DNA from: TMED14 sp038145075
Lineage (GTDB): Bacteria > Bacteroidota > Bacteroidia > Flavobacteriales > Schleiferiaceae
Direction: 5' to 3'
DNA: 39,029 nucleotides
Assembly (NCBI GenBank): GCA_038145075.1
Contig: JAYQOY010000011.1
Location: 1 to 39,029, forward strand
Shown here: positions 31,669-39,029 of the stretch, piece after piece
Layout: the number at the start of each line of letters is the position of its first letter
Position numbering within the stretch: the first letter of the stretch is position 1
Made by a program: the position numbers and the translations under genes
Notes under the pieces: model-generated
The model's database searches: none
What the model saw: the letters and a program-made list of their open reading frames with translations, nothing else
Told to the model about the DNA's origin: nothing

Positions 31669-31875
31669 ATGAAAAACGCGATCAAATACTCGAGCATGGC
31701 CTTCCAAATGGGAGCTATCATTGCCCTTGGCACTTATGGAGGCTACCGTTGGGACCTCGCCGATGGACGCTGGGGAGAAGAGCAAACCGCATGGGCGACC
31801 GTGGGCTGCAGCCTGGTGGCAACCGTGATCGCATTGACGCTGATTCTGCGCCAAGTATTAAACGATTCCAAATGA
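31669..31875 (+). CDS. atpZ: AtpZ/AtpI family protein
   Basis: A 68-residue membrane protein with two predicted helices (about 8-25 and 42-62). The pattern AFQMGAIIALGTYGGYRWD and the short polar loop are typical of AtpZ/AtpI-type proteins that precede ATP synthase genes and help assemble the c-ring or supply magnesium. The stop overlaps the next start by 4 nt (ATGA). It belongs to the atp cluster by position. Confidence 0.85.
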   Translation: MKNAIKYSSMAFQMGAIIALGTYGGYRWDLADGRWGEEQTAWATVGCSLVATVIALTLILRQVLNDSK

Positions 31876-32237
31876 AAACCTGGGCACTCCCTCTTCTTTT
31901 AACGTATGCCTTGGGCCTCTTTTTGCATGGCCTCTTCTACGAAATTTTAGGGAACTCCTCCATTTTCTGGGTGGGCGACATCTACTGGGTGGGCACGGGC
32001 ATCAGCTTATTTGGGCTGGCGCAGACGTTAGAGGACCAAAAGAAAGGGCGGTTTATTCCTGTCTATTTTATTGGAGGAATTATACGCCTCTTCTTGGGAG
32101 TTGGAGCCGTTATACTACCACTTGGCTGGAGGGGAGAACCGGGGTTTAATCACCTAGCTCTGCAGTTTGTGGGTGCCTATGTTTTCGTGCTTATTGCCGA
32201 ATCCGCCATTGCTATAAATTGGATTAAGAATAAATAG
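31872..32237 (+). CDS. AtpI-like small membrane protein of the ATP synthase cluster
   Basis: 121 residues from ATG 31872, mostly hydrophobic with four likely membrane helices and few charged residues apart from the EDQKKGR loop near the middle. It has no strong named motif. Position between atpZ and atpB and size fit ATP synthase subunit I-type proteins seen in Bacteroidota. The longer open frame from 31749 overlaps atpZ and is rejected. The 49-nt gap to atpB contains a promoter box. Confidence 0.75.
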   Translation: MKTWALPLLLTYALGLFLHGLFYEILGNSSIFWVGDIYWVGTGISLFGLAQTLEDQKKGRFIPVYFIGGIIRLFLGVGAVILPLGWRGEPGFNHLALQFVGAYVFVLIAESAIAINWIKNK

Positions 32238-32257
32238 GTTTTAGAAGTATTAATAAG

Positions 32258-32265
32258 TATCTTTG
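32258..32265 (+). promoter_or_regulatory. -7 promoter element for the atpB-G operon
   Basis: TATCTTTG matches TAnnTTTG, 21 nt before the atpB ATG. It would allow high independent expression of the ATP synthase genes apart from porW and bactofilin. Confidence 0.65.
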
Positions 32266-32286
32266 CCGCGCATTTTGAAAGGCTCC

Positions 32287-33447
32287 ATGAACAAATTGAA
32301 TTCCGCCCTTTTCGGCCTCCTTATTGTGCTAGCCCCCAATCTTTATGCCACGGAAGAGGAGCATTCGACCAATGAACACGGAGCCACGACGGAGGTCCTA
32401 GCTGAGGATCACGGAGATAGCCATGCCACGAAGCACGGCGAAGAAAAGGAGGCCTTTGACCCCGCAGAGGTCATCATGCACCACATTGCAGACAGCCACG
32501 GATGGCACCTTTTTGATTGGAACGACCACCCTGTCAGCATTCCTCTCCCAGTCATTTTATACACGGAAAAGGGCCTAGTCGTATTTTCTTCTGCGGAATT
32601 TCATCATGACCAGGAAGGCACCCATGTGGTCGAGGCGGATGACCAGCGATTTGTGAACATTCACGAAAAAATTTACTACGCCTCGGACGTTGCCAACGAA
32701 CATGGGGTGTACGCTTCGGTGGACCATGAGACCCATGAGGTCGCAAACGCCAAGCCCTGGGACATTTCGATTACTAAAAACGTGGCTTCACTGCTTATTG
32801 GGGCAGCCTTAATCCTTTGGATTTTCTTGAGCACAGCCCGGAGGTACAAGAAAACCCCCAATGCGAGTCCAAAAGGCATGGCTGGATTTATCGAGCCCTT
32901 GGTGGTATTCGTTCGCGACGACATCGCCAAGAACAATATTGGTCCTCACTATGCGCGCTTTGTTCCGATGTTGTTGACCATCTTCTTCTTTATTTGGATC
33001 AACAACCTGATGGGCTTAATTCCCTTCTTCCCCGGGGGGGCAAATGTTACGGGTAATATCGCCGTAACGATGGTTTTAGCGTTAGTGGCCTTTGTAGTAA
33101 CCAATGTCAACGGCAATAAGCATTATTGGCAACACATTTTCTGGATGCCCGGCCTGCCTGTAGCAGTTAAGCCGATGTTGGCAATCGTGGAATTTATTGG
33201 CATTTTCACAAAGCCCTTCTCCTTGATGATTCGTTTGTTTGCGAACATTACAGCAGGCCACATTATTGTGTTGAGCCTTGTGTCTTTGGTATTCATTTTT
33301 GAAACCGTGTGGGTCAGCCCTGCTTCGGTTCTGTTGACCTTATTTATTTCCATTTTGGAATTATTGGTGGCCGCCCTCCAGGCGTACATCTTTACCCTTT
33401 TAACGGCGCTGTATATCGGCGCCGCTATGCACGAAGAACACCACTAA
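32287..33447 (+). CDS. atpB: ATP synthase F0 subunit a
   Basis: 386 residues from ATG 32287. The protein starts with a signal peptide-like segment and a His/Glu-rich periplasmic region up to about residue 155. This long N-terminus is typical of the Bacteroidota a subunit. The C-terminal part has five to six membrane helices. The essential proton-path Arg is Arg316 in FSLMIRLFANITAGHII. It forms the stator half-channels for protons beside the c-ring. A start at 32263 would overlap the -7 box and is rejected. Confidence 0.95.
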   Translation: MNKLNSALFGLLIVLAPNLYATEEEHSTNEHGATTEVLAEDHGDSHATKHGEEKEAFDPAEVIMHHIADSHGWHLFDWNDHPVSIPLPVILYTEKGLVVFSSAEFHHDQEGTHVVEADDQRFVNIHEKIYYASDVANEHGVYASVDHETHEVANAKPWDISITKNVASLLIGAALILWIFLSTARRYKKTPNASPKGMAGFIEPLVVFVRDDIAKNNIGPHYARFVPMLLTIFFFIWINNLMGLIPFFPGGANVTGNIAVTMVLALVAFVVTNVNGNKHYWQHIFWMPGLPVAVKPMLAIVEFIGIFTKPFSLMIRLFANITAGHIIVLSLVSLVFIFETVWVSPASVLLTLFISILELLVAALQAYIFTLLTALYIGAAMHEEHH

Positions 33448-33475
33448 AGATTAATTCAATTAAAATTCAACTATC

Positions 33476-33682
33476 ATGACTGGAAGCATTGCAGCACTTG
33501 GAGCGGGTTTGGCCGCCATCGGAGTTGGCATTGGCATTGGCCTCATCGGCGGACACGCTATGGACGGCATTGCGCGCAACCCCGAGGCAACGGGCAAGAT
33601 TCAAACGAACATGATTATTGCCGCAGCACTCGTTGAAGGCGCCGGTTTGTTCGGTATCGTTGTCGCGTTGTTGGGTAACTAA
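33476..33682 (+). CDS. atpE: ATP synthase F0 subunit c
   Basis: A 68-residue hairpin of two membrane helices joined by the polar loop ARNPE (33-37). The ion-binding carboxylate is Glu54 in ALVEGAGLFG. It is followed by Gly rather than Ser/Thr, and TM1 lacks a polar partner like Gln, so a proton rather than a sodium ring is expected. The Gly-rich first helix (GAGLAAIGVGIGIGLIGG) is normal. The gene is followed by an 86-nt spacer with a strong nested hairpin before atpF. Confidence 0.96.
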   Translation: MTGSIAALGAGLAAIGVGIGIGLIGGHAMDGIARNPEATGKIQTNMIIAAALVEGAGLFGIVVALLGN

Positions 33683-33684
33683 TC

Positions 33685-33743
33685 ATTCACCATACCTGGG
33701 CCGTTTGGTAGGATTTCCTGCCGAACGCGCCTCTTTGGTGAAT
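33685..33743 (+). promoter_or_regulatory. Nested stem-loop in the atpE-atpF spacer
   Basis: Outer arms ATTCACCA (33685-33692) and TGGTGAAT (33736-33743) are exact complements. Inside, GTTTGGTAGG (33703-33712) pairs over ten positions with CCTGCCGAAC (33717-33726), allowing two G-U pairs, with loop ATTT. There is no T-run. It may stabilise atpE mRNA or partly end transcription, raising c over other subunits (inference). Confidence 0.65.
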
Positions 33744-33768
33744 CCGTAAACCTCAGAAACGTAGTACA

Positions 33769-34263
33769 ATGGGTATCGTAACACCTGGCTTTGGCCTCAT
33801 TTTTTGGACGACTCTCACGTTCTTCCTCTTGCTTTTCCTTTTGGCGAAGTTTGCATGGAAGCCCATTTTGAAAGCCGTTCAGGATCGCGAACAAGCAATT
33901 GATTCGGCCCTCAAGGCAGCTGAAGCCGCAAAAGCGGAAATGGCCTCCTTGCAGTCGAACAATGAGCAACTTTTAAAAGAAGCCCGCGAAGAGCGCGAGC
34001 AGATTTTGAAGGAAGCGCGTGCCTTGCGCGACAAAACCATTGCGGACGCTAAAACGGCAGCTTCGGAAGAGGCCGCTAAAGTGCTGGACGCCGCTCGTGC
34101 CCAAATTCACAACGAAAAGATGGCCGCTATGACCGAGGTTAAAAACCAGGTTGCCCAGTTGGCTATCGATATGTCCGAGCGCATTCTCCGCGCTGAGTTG
34201 AAAGACGCCACCGCACAGAAGGCCATGGTCGACCGCGCGATGGAGGACGTTAAAATGAATTAA
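33769..34263 (+). CDS. atpF: ATP synthase F0 subunit b
   Basis: 164 residues, the usual length. One N-terminal membrane helix (about 6-28, GFGLIFWTTLTFFLLLFLLAK) is followed by a long charged, heptad-like coiled coil rich in Ala, Glu and Lys (about 35-150). It is the peripheral stalk linking F0 to F1 via the delta subunit. The ATG lies 86 nt after atpE, and atpH follows after 6 nt. Confidence 0.96.
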   Translation: MGIVTPGFGLIFWTTLTFFLLLFLLAKFAWKPILKAVQDREQAIDSALKAAEAAKAEMASLQSNNEQLLKEAREEREQILKEARALRDKTIADAKTAASEEAAKVLDAARAQIHNEKMAAMTEVKNQVAQLAIDMSERILRAELKDATAQKAMVDRAMEDVKMN

Positions 34264-34269
34264 TCAGGC

Positions 34270-34827
34270 ATGAGCACACTGCGCGCTTCAAACCGTTACG
34301 CCAAGGCCCTATTGGACCTGGCTCGCGAACGCCAAGCATTGGACGTCATCAAGTCCAATAGCGACAGCTTGTTGTCGGTTTTGAAAGAGAGCCGCGATTT
34401 CCGCGTCTTCTTGAAAAGCCCAGTGATCAAGCCTGAACAGAAGCTCCAGACCCTCGAGTCGGTCTTTGCAGCGCAACTCGATCCTTTGATGAAATTGTTT
34501 TTGGCCTTGTTGGTCAAGCACGGCCGCGAGGCGCATCTAGAGGACGTGTTGGAAAAATACACCAGCCTGTATTTGGCTGAGAAAAAGGTGGTTCGTGCAC
34601 GTGTTGCTTCGGCAAGCGCGCTCAGCCCCGAACACGTAAACCAACTCTTGGCCTTGCTCAAGTCGCCTGAGGCTTCCGACGTTCAGTTGGAGCAGGTGGT
34701 AGACGAGAACTTGATTGGTGGTTTTGTGCTCCGCGTAGAAGACAAGCAAATCGACGCTTCGGTGTCTTCAGCCTTGTCCAAATTGGAGCGCGAATTTGAC
34801 AACAACTTATACATCGCGGACTTTTAA
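34270..34827 (+). CDS. atpH: ATP synthase F1 subunit delta
   Basis: A 185-residue soluble helical protein. The N-terminal RASNRYAKALLDLARE and the C-terminal segment VDENLIGGFVLRVEDKQIDASVSSALSKLE are the two conserved parts of the OSCP/delta family. It connects the b stalk to the alpha subunits. It sits in the expected atpF-H-A order with short gaps (6 and 11 nt). Confidence 0.95.
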   Translation: MSTLRASNRYAKALLDLARERQALDVIKSNSDSLLSVLKESRDFRVFLKSPVIKPEQKLQTLESVFAAQLDPLMKLFLALLVKHGREAHLEDVLEKYTSLYLAEKKVVRARVASASALSPEHVNQLLALLKSPEASDVQLEQVVDENLIGGFVLRVEDKQIDASVSSALSKLEREFDNNLYIADF

Positions 34828-34838
34828 ATTCCCTTCCC

Positions 34839-36419
34839 ATGGCAGACGTAAAACCTGCAGAGATTTCAGCCATCTTGCGCCAGCAGCTTTCTGGATTTGC
34901 TTCCGAAGCGCAGCTTGAAGAAGTTGGCACCGTATTGCAAGTCGGTGACGGTATCGCCCGTGCCTACGGTATGCAAAACGCACAATCCGGTGAACTCGTT
35001 GAGTTTGAAACGGGCCTTCGCGGCATCGTTTTGAATTTGGAAGAAGACAACGTTGGTATCGTATTGTTGGGTGCCGCTGAGGGCATCAAAGAGGGTTCAA
35101 CGGTTAAGCGCACCGGCGTTATCGCTTCCATCGAGGTAGGTGAGGGCATGCTCGGCCGCGTAGTAGACACCTTGGGCAATCCCATTGACGGCAAGGGCCC
35201 CATCGAAGGCACCAAGTACAACATGCCTTTGGAGCGCAAAGCTCCCGGTGTTATCTACCGCCAGCCTGTAAACGAGCCGCTTCAAACCGGTATCAAGGCC
35301 ATCGACGCCATGATTCCTGTTGGCCGCGGCCAGCGCGAATTGATCATTGGTGACCGCCAAACGGGTAAGACCACCGTGGCGATTGACACCATCATTAACC
35401 AGAAAGAATTCTACGACAAGGGCGAGCCCGTGTACTGTATCTACGTGGCTATCGGCCAGAAAGGATCTACGGTAGCGGCTTTGGCTAAGACGTTGGAGGA
35501 GAAGGGCGCTTTGGCCTACACGACCATCGTAGCGGCAAACGCTGCGGACCCCGCTCCGATGCAGTTTTACGCTCCTTTCGCAGGTGCCGCCATTGGTGAG
35601 TACTTCCGCGACACCGGTCGTCCTGCATTGATCATTTACGATGACTTGTCTAAGCAAGCTGTGGCCTACCGTGAGGTATCCTTGTTGCTTCGCCGTCCTC
35701 CAGGTCGTGAGGCCTACCCTGGCGACGTATTCTACCTGCACAGCCGCTTGCTCGAGCGCGCCGCTAAGGTGATCAAGGACGACACCATTGCTGCCCAAAT
35801 GAACGACTTGCCCGAATCTTTGAAAGGCATCGTAAAAGGCGGTGGTTCATTGACGGCATTGCCCATCATTGAAACCCAAGCAGGTGACGTATCTGCCTAC
35901 ATCCCTACCAACGTGATCTCCATCACGGACGGTCAGATCTTCTTGGAGGCGGACTTGTTCAACTCAGGTGTTCGTCCCGCTATTAACGTAGGTATCTCAG
36001 TATCGCGCGTAGGGGGTTCGGCCCAAATCAAGCCCATGAAGAAGGTGGCGGGTACCTTGAAGTTGGACCAAGCGCAGTACCGTGAATTGGAAGCGTTTGC
36101 GAAGTTTGGTTCGGACTTGGACGCCGCTACCATGAACGTCATCAACAAGGGTCGCCGCAACGTGGAGATCTTGAAGCAGAAGGTGAACGACCCCATGAGC
36201 GTTGAAAAGCAAGTGGCTATCATCTACGTGGGCACCAAGGCGATGTTGAACAGCGTACCTGTTGACAAGATCAAGGCCTTTGAAAACGGCTTCTTGGAGT
36301 ACATGGAAAGCAAGCACCAAGACGTGTTGGACGCCATCCGTGGCGGCGCATGGGGCGATGCTCAAATTGAAGCAATTGAAAAGGCAGCCAAGGAAGTCTT
36401 GCCTGCGTACCAAGCCTAA
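34839..36419 (+). CDS. atpA: ATP synthase F1 subunit alpha
   Basis: 526 residues, full length. The beta-barrel N-terminal domain is followed by Walker A GDRQTGKT (171-178) and the alpha-type DDLSKQAVAYREVSLLLRRPPGREAYPGD segment. The arginine-finger region is ISVSRVGGSAQIKPMKKVAG. It forms the hexamer with beta and contributes the Arg finger to the catalytic sites. The beta and epsilon genes (atpD, atpC) are absent from this cluster, as is usual for Bacteroidota, where they lie elsewhere. Codon choice is that of a highly expressed gene. Confidence 0.97.
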   Translation: MADVKPAEISAILRQQLSGFASEAQLEEVGTVLQVGDGIARAYGMQNAQSGELVEFETGLRGIVLNLEEDNVGIVLLGAAEGIKEGSTVKRTGVIASIEVGEGMLGRVVDTLGNPIDGKGPIEGTKYNMPLERKAPGVIYRQPVNEPLQTGIKAIDAMIPVGRGQRELIIGDRQTGKTTVAIDTIINQKEFYDKGEPVYCIYVAIGQKGSTVAALAKTLEEKGALAYTTIVAANAADPAPMQFYAPFAGAAIGEYFRDTGRPALIIYDDLSKQAVAYREVSLLLRRPPGREAYPGDVFYLHSRLLERAAKVIKDDTIAAQMNDLPESLKGIVKGGGSLTALPIIETQAGDVSAYIPTNVISITDGQIFLEADLFNSGVRPAINVGISVSRVGGSAQIKPMKKVAGTLKLDQAQYRELEAFAKFGSDLDAATMNVINKGRRNVEILKQKVNDPMSVEKQVAIIYVGTKAMLNSVPVDKIKAFENGFLEYMESKHQDVLDAIRGGAWGDAQIEAIEKAAKEVLPAYQA

Positions 36420-36431
36420 TAGTCGACCCAA

Positions 36432-37292
36432 ATGGCCAATCTAAAAGAGCTTCGTAATCGTATTGCATCGGTGTCTAGCACCATGCAGATTACGTCAGCT
36501 ATGAAGATGGTTTCGGCGGCCAAGCTGAAGCGTTCACAAGACGCCATTGTCCAGATGCGCCCCTATGCGGAGAAGCTGACGGCCTTGATGGGGAATGTGA
36601 GTGCCACCTTGGACGCATCCGAAAACCCCTACGCCCAGGAGCGCCCCGTGCAGAACGTGTTGCTCATCCCCATGACCGCCAACCGCGGCCTATGTGGTGC
36701 GTTCAACTCTTCTGTATTAAAGCGCGTAAAAGTGGTGTCTGACCGCTATGAAGCCGCAGGCGCCAAGGTGTCTGTCTTCGCGGTGGGCAAGAAGTCACGG
36801 GACCTCCTGAAGAAAACCATGAACGTGGTAGGCGAGGAGCTCGAGGTAGTGAACCAAGTGCATTTTGAAGGCGCACAGCGTGTGGCCGAAGCAGCCATGG
36901 AAGGATTCACGTCCGGTCAGTACGACAAGGTGGTTTTGATTTACAACCAATTCAAAAATGCCGCCGTTCAAGTTTTGCAGGAAGAGCAATTGTTGCCCAT
37001 TTCCGCAGCGTCTACCGAAAGTGCAGCCGTAGGCGATTACTTGTACGAGCCGAATAAAGTTCAGTTGTTGGAGGAGTTGATTCCTACCAGCATCAAGAGC
37101 CAAGTCTTCAAAGCGTTGCTGGACTCTCAAGCTTCTGAGCACGGCGCGCGCATGACCTCTATGCACAAAGCGACCGACAACGCAACTTCTATGCGAGACG
37201 GTTTGAAATTGCAGTACAACAAGGCGCGTCAAGCAGCCATCACCAACGAAATCTTGGAGATCGTAGGGGGCGCCGAGGCCTTGAATGGATAA
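36432..37292 (+). CDS. atpG: ATP synthase F1 subunit gamma
   Basis: 286 residues forming the rotating central stalk. The N-terminal NLKELRNRIASVSSTMQITSAMKMVSAAKLKRSQ and the C-terminal RMTSMHKATDNATSMRDGLKLQYNKARQAAITNEILEIVGGAEAL coiled-coil strands are both conserved. The central Rossmann-like part contains TANRGLCGAFNSSV. It is the last gene of the operon, followed by hairpins at 37292-37342. Confidence 0.97.
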   Translation: MANLKELRNRIASVSSTMQITSAMKMVSAAKLKRSQDAIVQMRPYAEKLTALMGNVSATLDASENPYAQERPVQNVLLIPMTANRGLCGAFNSSVLKRVKVVSDRYEAAGAKVSVFAVGKKSRDLLKKTMNVVGEELEVVNQVHFEGAQRVAEAAMEGFTSGQYDKVVLIYNQFKNAAVQVLQEEQLLPISAASTESAAVGDYLYEPNKVQLLEELIPTSIKSQVFKALLDSQASEHGARMTSMHKATDNATSMRDGLKLQYNKARQAAITNEILEIVGGAEALNG

Positions 37293-37316
37293 GCGTTTGT
37301 AAACGTTTAAATGCAC

Positions 37317-37342
37317 AAAGCGCGGCCCAACGGCCGCGCTTT
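37317..37342 (+). terminator. Terminator-like hairpin after the ATP synthase operon
   Basis: AAAGCGCGGCC (37317-37327) and GGCCGCGCTTT (37332-37342) form a perfect 11-bp stem with loop CAAC. No long T-run follows, only a T-rich stretch. A smaller AT-rich inverted repeat (AAGCGTTTGTAAACGTTTAA, 37291-37310) precedes it and shares the AAGCGTTTAA-like motif found in other spacers. Confidence 0.75.
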
Positions 37343-37359
37343 GGCGTTATTATTGCCCC

Positions 37360-37367
37360 TAGATTTG
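37360..37367 (+). promoter_or_regulatory. -7 promoter element for the histidine kinase
   Basis: TAGATTTG matches TAnnTTTG and lies 6 nt before the ATG at 37374. The kinase is therefore probably transcribed independently of the atp operon with almost no leader. Confidence 0.6.
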
Positions 37368-37373
37368 CGAACG

Positions 37374-38813
37374 ATGAAGATGACCTGGCCAACGATCACC
37401 CTGCGCATGCGCGTTTTCCTTTCCATGCTCCTGCTGGTGTTGATTGGATTTGGCGCTACAGGCATTGTGAGCGGGCTGCATTTCAAGGCGGAAGAGGTCG
37501 AATACCACAAGGACCGCTTGCAGCGGAAGGAACAGGCCATTGAGGCGCATCTCACGCACGAACTCAATCGCCAATCTGAAGGGCCTTTGCGTGCCGCAGA
37601 ATTGCCGGAACTGCTGAGCAGCGAGCTTTGCGCTATCGCGGACATCCACAACATGGACGTGGCGCTGTACTCCATGGATGGAGCGCTACTGCTTAGTTCC
37701 AATCCGGTGCTGAATGAAGATGGCACCTTCCCTATGCAGCTGCCGGAGGGCATTCGGGACCACCGCAACCAGGTTCTGACCATACACCCCGTAAATGATA
37801 CGCTGCGTGAGGTCATGATCTATTCGACCGAAATTTCCAACGCATCGGGCCTACCCATGGCTATCATGGTCGTTCCCTACACCGATGGCCGGGTCATGCC
37901 TGTGGAGGATGAGGCTTTCTTTCGCGCCTTGGCCTATTTGAACCTGGCCCTTTTCTTAGCGGCAGCCTACTTCGCGTATTTGCTTTCTAGGAGCATAACG
38001 CGCGGCCTAGATGCGGTTAGTGATGCGATGCGCCAAACGCGCAGCGCAAGCGACAAAAAGCACGTTAAATGGAAATCTAGCGATGAGATAGGCATTCTCA
38101 TTGCCGAATACAACCGAATGGTGGACATGACCGAAGAGCACGCCAAGGCCATCGCCCATGCAGAGAAGGAAAGCGCATGGAAGGAAATGGCTCAGCAAGT
38201 AGCCCACGAGATTAAAAATCCGCTCACGCCCATGCGCCTGATGACGCAGTTGCATGCGATGAATGCAGAGAAACAGACACCCGAAAGCATCAAAGAATTT
38301 ACCGAGGGGATGTTGGCCCAAATTGATGCCATGGCCCAAATTGCCGGGGACTTCAGCCAGTTCACCCGACTTCCAGCGCACGAGCGCCAAGAAGTTTCTC
38401 TTCGAAATTTGCTCCGCGAGTGCCATGCCGCCTATCCCGAAGCCTCCATGCTCGTACCCAAGGAGGGAGAGTGGACCGTATTGGTCAATGAGGAACAACT
38501 GCTGCGCGTACTTAACAACCTCCTCAACAACGCCTTTGAGTCCATTCCAGATGGGCGCAAAGCCTTGGTTTCGTTTGGCATACGCAAAGAGGAAAATCGC
38601 GTCCTCGTTTTTGTTCGCGACAACGGCTCCGGCATTCCAGAGGATCGAAAGCAGCAAATCTTTGAACCCAAGTTCACCACCAAATCCCGCGGCACCGGCT
38701 TGGGCCTCGCCATCGTGAAAACCATTATCGAGAGCTTCCAGGGCCGCATTTGGGTCGAGGACAGCTCCGAGGCGGGGACGGAGTTTGTGTTTAGTTTGCC
38801 GCTGAAGGGCTAG
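37374..38813 (+). CDS. HAMP-domain sensor histidine kinase, NtrY-like
   Basis: 479 residues from ATG 37374. It has a membrane helix at about 13-34, a periplasmic sensor region (about 35-183), a second helix (about 184-206), a HAMP linker and a kinase core. The phospho-acceptor is His278 in QVAHEIKNPLTPMRL, the NtrY-type H-box. ATP-binding boxes are complete: N (LLNNAFES, Asn386), G1 (DNGSGIP, from Asp416) and G2 (GTGLGLAI, about 440-447). No response regulator is adjacent in the window, so its partner is unknown. The longer frame from 37311 crosses the terminator hairpin and promoter box and is rejected. Confidence 0.93.
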   Translation: MKMTWPTITLRMRVFLSMLLLVLIGFGATGIVSGLHFKAEEVEYHKDRLQRKEQAIEAHLTHELNRQSEGPLRAAELPELLSSELCAIADIHNMDVALYSMDGALLLSSNPVLNEDGTFPMQLPEGIRDHRNQVLTIHPVNDTLREVMIYSTEISNASGLPMAIMVVPYTDGRVMPVEDEAFFRALAYLNLALFLAAAYFAYLLSRSITRGLDAVSDAMRQTRSASDKKHVKWKSSDEIGILIAEYNRMVDMTEEHAKAIAHAEKESAWKEMAQQVAHEIKNPLTPMRLMTQLHAMNAEKQTPESIKEFTEGMLAQIDAMAQIAGDFSQFTRLPAHERQEVSLRNLLRECHAAYPEASMLVPKEGEWTVLVNEEQLLRVLNNLLNNAFESIPDGRKALVSFGIRKEENRVLVFVRDNGSGIPEDRKQQIFEPKFTTKSRGTGLGLAIVKTIIESFQGRIWVEDSSEAGTEFVFSLPLKG

Positions 38814-38829
38814 GGGGCGCCTTCGGCGC

Positions 38830-38936
38830 GCTAGGAGGCTAGGGAGCTAGGGAGCTAGAAAGCACGCGCTTCGCGCTGTAGCCTTTTCGCTTATACGCTT
38901 AATCTCTTTTACCCTTAAACTTTGTAGTGGACCTTC
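38830..38936. repeat. Interspersed intergenic repeat, right copy (inverted)
   Basis: 38854-38936 is the inverted counterpart of 5-86 with about five differences. The 15-mer appears as CTTTTACCCTTAAAC at 38906-38920. Preceding the block, CTAG occurs at 38831, 38839, 38847 and 38855, again 8 bp apart. The conserved block ends at GGACCTTC, after which the two copies no longer resemble each other. Confidence 0.85.
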
Positions 38937-38970
38937 GCCGCGCGCCAGGACTTTCCGTTGTTTTGCCAAG

Positions 38971-39029
38971 CTCTAGCCCTCTAGCCCTCTAGCCCTCTAG
39001 CCCTCTAGCCCTCTAGCCCTCTAGCCCTC
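38971..39029. repeat. 8-bp tandem array CTCTAGCC
   Basis: Seven perfect consecutive copies of the unit CTCTAGCC plus a remainder run to the last base of the window. CTAG occurs at 38973, 38981, 38989, 38997, 39005, 39013 and 39021. The phase of 8 matches the CTAG spacing in the neighbouring interspersed repeats. The array continues beyond the window. Confidence 0.95.

Noticed and set aside
33476..33682. Sodium-type c-ring
   Set aside because: Glu54 is followed by Gly rather than Ser/Thr and no Gln is placed in the first helix.
38971..39029. Possible CRISPR array at the right end
   Set aside because: The unit is 8 bp and contiguous, without unique spacers; it is a simple tandem repeat.
1..39029. 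Composite transposon bounded by the inverted terminal repeats
   Set aside because: The segment carries only core genes and no transposase; the repeats contain no terminal duplications. Contig breakage at multi-copy repeats is simpler.

Overview
The window looks like chromosomal DNA of a Bacteroidota bacterium, probably a flavobacterium-like lineage with fairly high GC for that group (judged by eye, not counted). Three things point there: promoter -7 boxes of the TAnnTTTG type before many genes, with few Shine-Dalgarno sequences; a type IX secretion lipoprotein of the PorW/SprE family; and Bacteroidota-style gene orders (acpP-fabF-rnc-small protein-pyk, and an F-ATPase cluster without atpD/atpC). 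No phage, transposase, CRISPR array, defence cassette or biosynthetic cluster was seen. Nearly every gene is core.

Layout. 1-120: one copy of an interspersed intergenic repeat. 135-6786 (-): lysS, mutS2, a DUF819 membrane protein and a secreted M28 peptidase. 6847-8863 (+): gltX, folB and tRNA-Cys, divergent from lysS. 8864-9214: non-coding, full of inverted repeats, leading to an AraC-type regulator with a degenerate receiver domain. 10016-11548: an antiquitin-type aldehyde dehydrogenase. 11549-11887: a non-coding stretch with six near-consensus DnaA boxes. 11888-15542 (+): rpiB, ybeY, mnmG and a methyltransferase, with two identical 16-bp parS sites flanking mnmG. I read 11.5-14.7 kb as the chromosomal replication origin and centromere region. 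15526-20715: holB, pgk, cvpA, a small hypothetical, a pair of related lipoproteins and pheS, in changing orientations. 20808-24969 (-): acpP, fabF, rnc, an IPExxxVDY-position protein and pyk. 25084-26153 (+): purN and rnhA. 26142-28485 (-): a GH3-family protein and a LytM-like membrane protein without zinc ligands. 28573-37292 (+): porW/sprE, bactofilin, atpZ, an AtpI-like protein and atpB-E-F-H-A-G. 37374-38813 (+): an NtrY-like histidine kinase. 38830-39029: the same interspersed repeat in inverted orientation, then an 8-bp tandem array running off the end.

How the parts fit. Translation and nucleotide metabolism (lysS, gltX, pheS, tRNA-Cys, mnmG, purN), lipid synthesis (acpP, fabF), glycolysis (pgk, pyk) and the ATP synthase are housekeeping. 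The cell-envelope group at 27.6-31.7 kb (LytM-like protein, T9SS lipoprotein, bactofilin) is the most suggestive functional neighbourhood.

The strongest observations for follow-up are the oriC/parS region, a repeat family with CTAG phased every 8 bp at both window ends, an abrupt synonymous-codon switch inside porW, and probable leaderless initiation at several genes. I did not find a convincing new multi-gene system. What is unusual here is mostly non-coding architecture and degenerate versions of known domains.
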